A stretch of DNA of 10,731 nt from Verrucomicrobiales bacterium (GTDB lineage: Bacteria > Verrucomicrobiota > Verrucomicrobiia > Verrucomicrobiales > DEV007): contig JALRFZ010000764.1 in the NCBI GenBank assembly GCA_023253615.1, positions 1-10,731 on the forward strand, in the 5' to 3' direction. The notes below the pieces were generated by a model. That model worked only from the letters and a program-made list of their open reading frames with translations, did no database searches and was not told the DNA's origin. This document shows positions 5,772-10,731 of the stretch, in pieces. The translations under genes were made by a program, and so were the position numbers. The first letter of the stretch is position 1. Every line of letters begins with the position of its first letter.

Positions 5772-7364
5772 ATGATCCTCACCGGACACCAACTCCTCGG
5801 CTCGCGCGAATCGGCGGCTTCCTCCGATACTTTCGTCGCCCGCAATCTCGCCCTCGGCGCGGATCTCGAGACCGTCTTTCACGAGGCCACGGAGTCCGAG
5901 ATCGACGATGCGGTCTCTCTGGCCGCCGCCGCCTTCGATTCATTCCGCCGGCTCCTCCCCGAGCATCGCGCCGACTTCCTCGAGGCCATCGCCGAAGAGG
6001 TCCTCGCCCTGGGCGACGAACTCCTCCTGCGCGCCTCCGCCGAGACCGCCCATCCCTTGCCGCGCTGCGCCGCCGAGCGCGACCGCGTCCTCACCCACAC
6101 GCGGCAGTTCGCCGGATGGATCCGCGAGGGCTCGTGGGTCGATGCGCGCATCGACCGTGGGAATCCCCAACGCCAGCCTCTGCCGAAGCCGGACGTCCGT
6201 TCGCTGCTCGAGCCCGTCGGCCCGGTCGCCGTTTTCGGGGCAAGCAACTTTCCCATCGCCATTTCCGTGCTCGGCACCGACACCATCTCCGCCTTTGCCG
6301 CCGGATGTCCCGTCGTGGTGAAGGCCCATCCCGCCCATCCGGGCACTTGCGAGATCGCGGCCCGTGCGATCCAGCGGGCCGCCGTGCGCACCCGCATGCC
6401 CGAAGGCGTGTTTTCTTTGATTCAAGGGCGATCGCACGAGACCGGCACCCGGCTCGTGCAGCATCCCGGCATCGCCGCCGCCGCCTTCACCGGATCGCTT
6501 GCGGGTGGGCGCGCCCTCTTCGATATCGCCAACGCGCGTCCCCAGCCGATTCCCTTCTATGCGGAGATGGGCAGCATCAATCCCGTCTTCCTCCTGCCGG
6601 GGGCGCTTCAATCACGGGCCGAGGGCATCGCCCAGGGCTTTGTCGCCGCCCTCACCGCCGGGGTCGGACAATTCTGCACCAATCCGGGCCTCGTCCTCGG
6701 ACTCGAGAGCGAGGAGTGGAGGCGCTTTCGCTCCCTCGCGAGTGAAAAGGTCGCCGGTTATGCCCCGGCCACGATGTTGCATTCCGGCATTCACGGAGCC
6801 TACTCCGCGGGCATCGCGGATCGACTGGCGCGGGCAGGACTCGAACTCGTGGGCCAGTCGGGCGATCCGGCTTCCGCCGAGCGCGGCGAAGCGGCCGCCT
6901 ATCTCTTTGCCACCACCCAAGAGGGTCTGCTCGCCGATCCGACCCTGTTTGAAGAGCTTTTCGGACCTGTCTCGACCCTCGTCTCATGCAGCGACCCCGG
7001 CGACTTCATCAAGGTCGCCGAACGGCTCGAGGGCTCGCTCAGTGCCACCCTTCACGGTACGGAGGAGGATCTTTTGAATCACCGCGAACTCATCGAAGTA
7101 CTCCGGCGGAAAGTGGGACGCCTCATTTTCAACGGCTATCCCGTCGGTCTCGAAATCTGCCACAGCATCCACCATGGAGGGCCTTATCCGGCCACCACGC
7201 ACAGCCATTTCACCAGCATCGGCACCCGGGCCATGCACCGCTTCGTGCGGCCCGTCTGTTATCAGGACTGGCCCGACGCCTTGCTCCCGATGGAGCTCCA
7301 GAACGCGAATCCGCGGGGCATTCTCCGGATCCTGGACGGTGAACGGACCCGCGACGAGGCCTGA
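5772..7364 (+). CDS. 2-oxoglutarate-semialdehyde (2,5-dioxovalerate) dehydrogenase, NADP+ (paralogue 2)
   Basis: Oxidises 2-oxoglutarate semialdehyde to 2-oxoglutarate with NADP+, delivering carbon to the TCA cycle. The 530-residue protein begins MILTGHQLLGS, a family-typical start. Visible catalytic residues: N159 (FGASNFPIA), K184 (VVVKAHPAHPGT), T240-G241-S242, E265 (YAEMGSINP), C302 (GQFCTNPG) and E395 (EELFG). The C-terminal HHGGPYPATTHSHFTSIG (467-484) followed by RFVRPVCYQDWPDALLP (490-506) is the canonical KGSADH signature, so this is the more orthodox of the two ALDH copies in the cluster. It starts 84 bp after the DHDPS-family gene with nothing notable between, consistent with one operon. 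AAGGAG sits just after the stop codon but precedes no gene. ALDH family confidence is very high; substrate confidence is moderate. Confidence 0.88.
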   Translation: MILTGHQLLGSRESAASSDTFVARNLALGADLETVFHEATESEIDDAVSLAAAAFDSFRRLLPEHRADFLEAIAEEVLALGDELLLRASAETAHPLPRCAAERDRVLTHTRQFAGWIREGSWVDARIDRGNPQRQPLPKPDVRSLLEPVGPVAVFGASNFPIAISVLGTDTISAFAAGCPVVVKAHPAHPGTCEIAARAIQRAAVRTRMPEGVFSLIQGRSHETGTRLVQHPGIAAAAFTGSLAGGRALFDIANARPQPIPFYAEMGSINPVFLLPGALQSRAEGIAQGFVAALTAGVGQFCTNPGLVLGLESEEWRRFRSLASEKVAGYAPATMLHSGIHGAYSAGIADRLARAGLELVGQSGDPASAERGEAAAYLFATTQEGLLADPTLFEELFGPVSTLVSCSDPGDFIKVAERLEGSLSATLHGTEEDLLNHRELIEVLRRKVGRLIFNGYPVGLEICHSIHHGGPYPATTHSHFTSIGTRAMHRFVRPVCYQDWPDALLPMELQNANPRGILRILDGERTRDEA

Positions 7365-7437
7365 AAAAGGAGCTACTGCGCGGATCTTGTCATCGACTGG
7401 CGCAACCAAGGGATGATTTTTGATGCCCGGTTGACGC

Positions 7438-7473
7438 GATTTTTCTTGGAAACAGGTTGGTTTTTCTTAAAAA
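7438..7473 (+). repeat. Direct repeat G-N-TTTTTCTT-NN-AAA, two copies 21 bp apart
   Basis: Copies at 7438-7452 and 7459-7473 match at 12 of 15 positions, sharing an exact TTTTTCTT core. A 21-bp centre spacing equals two turns of DNA, which would put two bound protein monomers on the same face. The second copy covers the -35 position of the TAGAAT box at 7484. This fits an activator or repressor site, unproven. Confidence 0.45.
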
Positions 7474-7497
7474 TGAGGGACCCTAGAATTGGTCCTT
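7461..7497 (+). promoter_or_regulatory. Candidate promoter of the RRM gene with inverted repeat over the -10 box
   Basis: TAGAAT at 7484-7489 matches five of six bases of a sigma-70 -10 box. The -35 position (about 7461-7466, TTTTTC) is poor, as in activator-dependent promoters, and lies in the direct repeat. An inverted repeat GGACC...GGTCC (7478-7482 and 7491-7495), extendable by a G-T and an A-T pair, straddles the box like an operator. Transcription would begin near 7496, leaving a leader of roughly 118 bases. Confidence 0.3.
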
Positions 7498-7509
7498 CAC
7501 CGGTCTACT

Positions 7510-7617
7510 ATGTTCACTACCTGGCAATTCGATTCTGACCTCGGTCATGCGTTTTTCCCGGACGGAGGCACAGCTGCTTGGATTTCAAAGGGCCGGCAAC
7601 TGGTTAAGAATCGATGA
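7510..7617 (+). CDS. Candidate 35-aa leader peptide overlapping the RRM start (ATGA)
   Basis: An ATG at 7510 opens 35 codons (beginning MFTTWQFDSD, ending LVKNR) and stops at TGA 7615-7617, so its stop overlaps the RRM gene's ATG as ATGA. This overlap is the usual geometry of translational coupling, and the RRM start has no strong Shine-Dalgarno sequence of its own. There is no clear Shine-Dalgarno before 7510 either; if transcription starts near 7496 the ORF would be close to the 5' end. No homologue is recognised, and an open frame this short could be chance. Confidence 0.3.
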   Translation: MFTTWQFDSDLGHAFFPDGGTAAWISKGRQLVKNR

Positions 7618-8147
7618 AATTGTATATTGGAAATCTGTCTTACGACACTTCGGAAGCCGAATTGCGGGAATTTCTCGCGCAGTACGAGCCCATTGTTGAT
7701 CTGCACATGCCGATCGACCGGGAAACCGGGCGGCCTCGTGGTTTCGCCTTTGTCACCCTCTCTAGCCGGGAACTCGGCGAAGCGGCAGTGGCACAATTGG
7801 ACGGCGCCGATCTCGGTGGCCGTAACCTCCGGGTGCGTGAAGCGGAAGAGCGCCGGGCCGCTCCCGGCGGCGGCGGTGGTGGGGGCGGACGTCCTCCCCG
7901 CAGCGGCGGATATGGTGGCGGCGGCGGCGGCGGCGGATATGATCGCCGCGGCGGTGGTGGCGGTGGTGGCGGCGGACGCCCTCGCGGCGACCGCGAATAT
8001 CGCGATCGTGGCGAGCGTGGTGGTGATCGCGAATATCGCGATCGTGGCGACCGCGAATTCCGCGACCGTGGCGACCGTGATTTCCGCGACCGCGGGGATC
8101 GCGATGATCGTGGCGGTGGAGGCGGCAAACGCTACCGCAGCCTTTGA
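7614..8147 (+). CDS. RNA-binding protein, single RRM domain plus Gly/Arg-rich tail
   Basis: Binds single-stranded RNA; small RRM proteins in cyanobacteria and other bacteria are often cold-induced. Of 177 residues, about 1-78 form the RRM with RNP2 LYIGNL (3-8) and RNP1 RGFAFVTL (42-49), both with their aromatic residues (Y4, F44, F46). Residues 85-121 contain three glycine runs of eight or nine residues broken by Arg, Pro and Tyr. Residues 125-167 are tandem copies of GDR(E/D)(Y/F)RDR, and the end is KRYRSL. The tail is low-complexity and disordered, like RGG tails that bind RNA or drive condensation. ATG 7614 is the only start that keeps RNP2 at the N-terminus. The long leader and the neighbouring desaturase gene suggest cold regulation, by inference. 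Confidence 0.92.
   Translation: MKLYIGNLSYDTSEAELREFLAQYEPIVDLHMPIDRETGRPRGFAFVTLSSRELGEAAVAQLDGADLGGRNLRVREAEERRAAPGGGGGGGGRPPRSGGYGGGGGGGGYDRRGGGGGGGGGRPRGDREYRDRGERGGDREYRDRGDREFRDRGDRDFRDRGDRDDRGGGGGKRYRSL
7866..8114 (+). repeat. Coding low-complexity repeats (GGC/GGT runs and 24-bp RD-rich units)
   Basis: Bases 7866-7889, 7914-7937 and 7950-7976 are runs of GGN codons (mostly GGC/GGT) for poly-Gly. From about 7989 to 8114 come 24-base units of the type GACCGCGAATTCCGCGACCG, copied about four times with an interruption near 8010-8022. The coding strand is G-rich enough to form four-stranded structures. Length change by slippage in these units would keep the frame. Confidence 0.85.
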
Positions 8148-8194
8148 AGTTTGACATTCCGCTTGGGGCCTGTCGGCCACTGTCTGTTCTTTTC

Positions 8195-8223
8195 GTCCGG
8201 AAATTCCGGACGCCAGTTTCTTA
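8195..8223 (+). terminator. Candidate terminator hairpin after the RRM gene
   Basis: GTCCGG-AAATT-CCGGAC (8195-8211) is a perfect 6-bp stem, formally 8 bp if the A/T bases pair, starting 47 bp after the stop codon. The following sequence (GCCAGTTTCTTATT) is T-rich but interrupted, so termination may be partial. It may allow some read-through into the desaturase gene. Confidence 0.45.
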
Positions 8224-8264
8224 TTGTCTCGATTCCGACCATTTAACAACCATTTGAGTTTTTT

Positions 8265-9392
8265 ATGTTTTCTAAAATACCATTCGACCGGATCAACTGG
8301 GTCACCAGCTCCTTTTTGATCGTCACCTTCTTCACCGCCCTGATCGGTACGCCGCTCTACATCGCCCATTTCGGGATCGATCTGTTCCAGATCCTGCTTT
8401 TCGTCTTTTTCTTCATCGCCACGGGGATGAGCATCACGCTCGGCTACCACCGCCTCTTCGCCCACAAGGCGTTCAAGGCAAGCCGGTCCGTGAAGCTGAC
8501 GACCCTCCTTTTCGGCGCCGCCGCCTTCGAGGATTCGGCCCTCGATTGGTCCTCCGACCATCGCGAGCACCACAAGCATGTCGACGACGAGCACGATGAT
8601 CCCTACGCCATTTCCAAAGGCTTCTTCTGGGCACACATGGGCTGGATCTTCTTCAAGCTCTATCCCCGTCCGCTCGCCAACGTGGGCGATCTCAAGAAAG
8701 ATCCCCTCGTGATGTGGCAGCACCGTCATCACCGTCCGATCGGATTTGCCGTTGGTTTCCTGCTGCCCGCCATGATCGGTTACTTCTACGGAGGGTGGGA
8801 ATCCGCCCTCGGTGGCTTCCTCATCGCCGGACTCGCGCGTCTCGTCTGTGTGCAGCACTGCACTTTCTTCATCAACTCGCTCTGTCACACGATTGGCAAA
8901 CGCCCCTACGATTCCTCGACGAGTGCCCGCGACAGCTGGCTCATGGCGATCTTCACCTTCGGTGAGGGGTATCACAACTATCACCACTCGTTCCAGCACG
9001 ATTACCGCAACGGCGTCAAACCCTGGCAGTGGGATCCCACGAAATGGGCGATCTGGACGCTCTCAAAGCTGGGGCTTGCCACCGAGCTTCGCCGTGTGCC
9101 CGAGGAGAAGATCGTCCTGGCCGAGCTGCGGGAGATGAAACATCAGGCCGAGGCGCAGATCGCCAGTGGCAGCACATGGAAATTCACCTGCCCGACCCGC
9201 GAAGAGGCTTATGCCACGCTTCTGGAGCTTTCCCAGCAGCTCAGCGAGGGGTACTCCGAACTGGAGAAAGCCGTCGGCGACCGCATCAAGATTTCCGGTG
9301 AGGCCCTCAGCCGCTGGCGGCAGATGAGCGCCGACGTGGGCGAGCAGATCCTGTTGCTGCGCTCCCTGCAGGCGCAGCCGTCGATGGCTTGA
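8265..9392 (+). CDS. Membrane fatty acid desaturase (delta-9 acyl-CoA/acyl-lipid type)
   Basis: Inserts a cis double bond into saturated acyl chains using a di-iron centre and O2, raising membrane fluidity. The three histidine boxes are intact in 375 residues: HRLFAH (62-67), HREHHKH (99-105) and HNYHH (237-241), with a further His at 208 in SLCH. Hydrophobic membrane segments lie near 14-34, 38-60, 120-132 and 158-195. The core ends at about 275 with the usual HDYRNGVKPWQWDPTKWAIW stretch (245-264). A roughly 100-residue hydrophilic, largely helical C-terminal extension (276-375) has no recognised domain. The ATG at 8265 follows TTGAGTTTTTT, with no strong Shine-Dalgarno. O2-dependence implies an aerobic host. 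Its place behind an RRM gene fits cold adaptation. The delta-9 position is inferred from family similarity. Confidence 0.92.
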   Translation: MFSKIPFDRINWVTSSFLIVTFFTALIGTPLYIAHFGIDLFQILLFVFFFIATGMSITLGYHRLFAHKAFKASRSVKLTTLLFGAAAFEDSALDWSSDHREHHKHVDDEHDDPYAISKGFFWAHMGWIFFKLYPRPLANVGDLKKDPLVMWQHRHHRPIGFAVGFLLPAMIGYFYGGWESALGGFLIAGLARLVCVQHCTFFINSLCHTIGKRPYDSSTSARDSWLMAIFTFGEGYHNYHHSFQHDYRNGVKPWQWDPTKWAIWTLSKLGLATELRRVPEEKIVLAELREMKHQAEAQIASGSTWKFTCPTREEAYATLLELSQQLSEGYSELEKAVGDRIKISGEALSRWRQMSADVGEQILLLRSLQAQPSMA

Positions 9393-9417
9393 CCGGTCCA
9401 CCTTCACAAAGGACCGG
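9393..9417 (+). terminator. Candidate terminator hairpin after the desaturase
   Basis: CCGGTCC (9393-9399) and GGACCGG (9411-9417) pair perfectly over 7 bp around an 11-base loop, beginning directly after the TGA at 9390-9392. Only a short TTTT at 9434-9437 follows, so this is not a textbook intrinsic terminator. It may instead protect the 3' end or act together with Rho. Confidence 0.45.
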
Positions 9418-9474
9418 GCACGGGTGTTCATGTTTTGAATTGCCTGCCGCCCGGTTTTCCCGCATTTTTCCGCC

Positions 9475-10494
9475 ATGACCCAACCCTTTTCTCTCAAGAC
9501 CAGCGTCCAGCTCGGAGTCGTTCCCACCCACATCAAGTTTGTCGGAGGGCTCGTGCCCGATGGCGAAGGGCGTTTGCCACGCGGGGAGGATGGCCGCCTC
9601 ATCGTCGTCAGCGAGATGGCCGCCATCTGCGAGGCCAGCCCCGTTCCGGTGCAGAATGCCCAGGTGACGATTTTCCCGGGCACCCATGAAGGGGACACCG
9701 ACGAGATGTTCGGAGGTCTGCGCGATCTCGGGCTGGGGCTGCATCCCATCATGATGGTGGGCGGCGCCGATCCCATGGATCCCGCGGATGAGGAAAAGGT
9801 GGCCGCCATGCTCGCCGCCGGGCTGCGTGTCGCCATCAAACATGGCATCACCCAGGTCGCGTCCACTTCCATCGAGCAATGGATGCAGCCTGGTGCCACG
9901 CCCAAAACCGGGGCCGACTTTGACGCGGCGGTGGCCCAGAACGTCCGAGCCCATCTCCGCGCCTGCCGCGAGGCCGGGGTCGAAGGGAGCTGCATCGAGC
10001 ACTGGCACATCGAATTCCTCCGTCAGGGAGAGTTCCAGACCTTCAACGACATCGCCAAATGCTGGGCGGTCGTGAAGGCGGCGAATGCGGAACTCGGCTC
10101 GAAGTTTTTCAAGATCATGGTCGATGCCGCCCATTGCGGCGATTCCGGCCTTTCCATTCCGGAGAACGAGGCGCTCATCGCCCAGGTCGCGGCCGCGGAT
10201 GAGTTCGGCACCTTCCACGCCTCCGCCAAGACGACCCGGGGCTGCCTCAGCACCGACGATGGATGGATCGGCGCTCTGCTCGCCGCCGCCGCCAGGACCG
10301 GAAAACTGAAGTATGTCTTTGTCGAGATCTTCCACCATGAGGATCCCGCCCTCGAGGCCCTGCGCCAGCTCGATCCCGGACACGGCATCGACACCACCGA
10401 CGGCCGCACTTACCGGCAGGCCACGATCGACGGCGTCGTCGATGTCGCGCGCAGGCTGAACAATCTCGTCGCGCGGGGCTGGTTGAAGAACTGA
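9475..10494 (+). CDS. Xylose isomerase-like TIM-barrel protein (putative sugar epimerase/isomerase)
   Basis: No specific function is recognised. The 339-residue protein has alternating strand/helix spacing and a metal-ligand pattern matching the AP-endonuclease-2/xylose-isomerase-like fold: E180 (HWHIE), D217 and H220 (VDAAHCGDS), H248 (FHASAKTTR) with R255, and E284 (FVEIFHHED). The order Glu, Asp-x-x-His, His-Arg, Glu with 30-40 residue steps is that of ketose 3-epimerases and IolE/hydroxypyruvate-isomerase relatives, so Mn2+- or Co2+-dependent isomerisation of a sugar or cyclitol is plausible. There is no signal peptide, so it is cytoplasmic. ATG 9475 is the earliest start giving a compact N-terminus (MTQPFSLKTSVQLGV). 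It stands alone between a hairpin and a tRNA gene, so context gives little. Fold confidence is moderate; substrate unknown. Confidence 0.8.
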   Translation: MTQPFSLKTSVQLGVVPTHIKFVGGLVPDGEGRLPRGEDGRLIVVSEMAAICEASPVPVQNAQVTIFPGTHEGDTDEMFGGLRDLGLGLHPIMMVGGADPMDPADEEKVAAMLAAGLRVAIKHGITQVASTSIEQWMQPGATPKTGADFDAAVAQNVRAHLRACREAGVEGSCIEHWHIEFLRQGEFQTFNDIAKCWAVVKAANAELGSKFFKIMVDAAHCGDSGLSIPENEALIAQVAAADEFGTFHASAKTTRGCLSTDDGWIGALLAAAARTGKLKYVFVEIFHHEDPALEALRQLDPGHGIDTTDGRTYRQATIDGVVDVARRLNNLVARGWLKN

Positions 10495-10517
10495 TGCCGC
10501 TCGTTTGAAGGGGGTTG

Positions 10518-10540
10518 CCTCCGGGACCGGAGAGGGTTAA
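10518..10540 (+). terminator. Weak hairpin after the TIM-barrel gene
   Basis: CTCCG-GGAC-CGGAG (10519-10532) forms a 5-6 bp stem 24 bases after the stop codon, with no T-run. An alternative pairing of GGAGAG (10529-10534) with CTCTCC (10548-10553) competes with it. The segment also contains the likely tRNA promoter, so terminator function is uncertain. Confidence 0.22.
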
Positions 10541-10560
10541 GTGCCGACTCTCCCTCACAC

Positions 10561-10643
10561 GTCGGCGTGGCGGAATGGTAGACGCAGCGGACTTAAAATC
10601 CGCTGGGAGAAATCCCGTGCGGGTTCGAGTCCCGCCGCCGACA
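10561..10643 (+). tRNA. tRNA-Leu, anticodon UAA
   Basis: An 83-base class II tRNA. The acceptor stem GTCGGCG/CGCCGAC (10561-10567 and 10636-10642) pairs perfectly, with discriminator A at 10643 and no encoded CCA. The anticodon stem GCGGA/TCCGC (10587-10591 and 10599-10603) holds the loop CTTAAAA with anticodon TAA at 10594-10596, reading UUA and, by wobble, UUG. A long variable arm GGG-AGAAAT-CCC (10605-10616) marks it as Leu. The T arm is GCGGG-TTCGAGT-CCCGC (10619-10635). A weak promoter may be TTGCCT (10515-10520) and TTAAGT (10537-10542). Confidence 0.97.
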
Positions 10644-10699
10644 TATCAACGAGTTACGACTTGTTCGAGACGGTGAATTTTCGTTGAGAAAATCGCAGT

Positions 10700-10721
10700 C
10701 GGGCCATTTTCGGGCCATTTT
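10700..10721 (+). repeat. 11-bp tandem direct repeat (CGGGCCATTTT x2) downstream of the tRNA
   Basis: CGGGCCATTTT occurs at 10700-10710 and again, abutting, at 10711-10721, about 57 bases beyond the tRNA-Leu 3' end. Two adjacent copies in an AT-rich gap resemble arm-type binding sites of tyrosine integrases next to a tRNA attachment site. The window ends before any gene could confirm this. Confidence 0.4.
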
Positions 10722-10731
10722 TGGGGTTCTC

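Larger units (their letters stand above)
7365..7613. other. Intergenic/leader region upstream of the RRM gene
   Basis: This is the longest stretch (249 bp) without an established gene. Bases 7418-7475 are AT-rich and hold a spaced direct repeat. Around 7476-7497 there is an inverted repeat overlapping a TAGAAT box. From 7510 a 35-codon open frame runs into the start of the RRM gene. No tRNA or known riboswitch was recognised. Confidence 0.6.

Noticed and set aside
4716..5882. 388-codon minus-strand open frame opposite the DHDPS-family gene
   Set aside because: Asp/Glu/Gly/Arg-rich composition typical of an antisense shadow, with no recognisable motif, and it lies over a well-supported gene.
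5738..6745. 335-codon + strand frame overlapping the second ALDH
   Set aside because: Extremely Arg/Pro-rich and out of frame with an ALDH whose catalytic residues are all intact.
7866..8114. CRISPR-like regular repeats
   Set aside because: The repeats are codon-phased, abutting and encode a low-complexity tail in frame; there are no unique spacers and no cas genes.
7545..8999. 484-codon open frame on the minus strand across the RRM and desaturase genes
   Set aside because: It spans two clear + strand genes and their spacer, and its repetitive Ala/Ile/Thr stretches are the reverse reading of the Gly/Arg repeats. GC-rich codon bias explains it.

Overview
The window is a GC-rich chromosomal segment in which every supported gene is on the + strand. 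The protein repertoire points to a Gram-negative bacterium, most likely Verrucomicrobiota: an LpxL-type acyltransferase, a Gly/Arg-rich RRM protein, a Rpn-type nuclease, two ketoglutarate-semialdehyde-type dehydrogenases, and starts that mostly lack strong Shine-Dalgarno sequences. This assignment is an inference from protein style; no marker gene settles it. Translation uses the standard code with strong C/G third-position bias, which produces many long spurious frames on both strands.

Layout. (1) 1-767: 3' part of a lipid A-type acyltransferase gene cut by the window edge. (2) 869-1972: M24 metallopeptidase of the Xaa-Pro peptidase type. (3) 2010-3011: Rpn/PD-(D/E)XK nuclease with a tandem KLEG repeat and a strong candidate internal start. 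(4) 3139-7364: a three-gene catabolic block of ALDH (NADP-type, KGSADH-like), DHDPS-family lyase and a second, canonical KGSADH. A repeat plus hairpin lies between the first two genes. (5) 7614-9392: an RRM RNA-binding protein with a Gly-rich tail, then an acyl-lipid/acyl-CoA desaturase. The RRM gene has a 249-bp upstream region with direct repeats, a candidate promoter and a 35-codon leader ORF. (6) 9475-10494: TIM-barrel protein with a xylose-isomerase/ketose-3-epimerase-like metal site. (7) 10561-10643: tRNA-Leu(UAA), followed by an 11-bp tandem repeat at the window edge.

How the parts fit. The ALDH-DHDPS-ALDH block has the logic of pathways that end at 2-oxoglutarate semialdehyde: a class I aldolase-fold dehydratase or deaminase makes the semialdehyde and an NADP-dependent dehydrogenase oxidises it to 2-oxoglutarate. 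Hydroxyproline, pentose and glucarate/galactarate catabolism all use this pair. The nearby Xaa-Pro-type peptidase leans toward hydroxyproline or collagen-peptide use, but no upstream enzyme lies in the window to prove it. The RRM protein and desaturase form a plausible cold-response pair. The Rpn gene looks like a defence/toxin nuclease that may encode its own inhibitor in frame. No CRISPR array, insertion sequence or rRNA is visible, and no gene-free stretch exceeds 300 bases.
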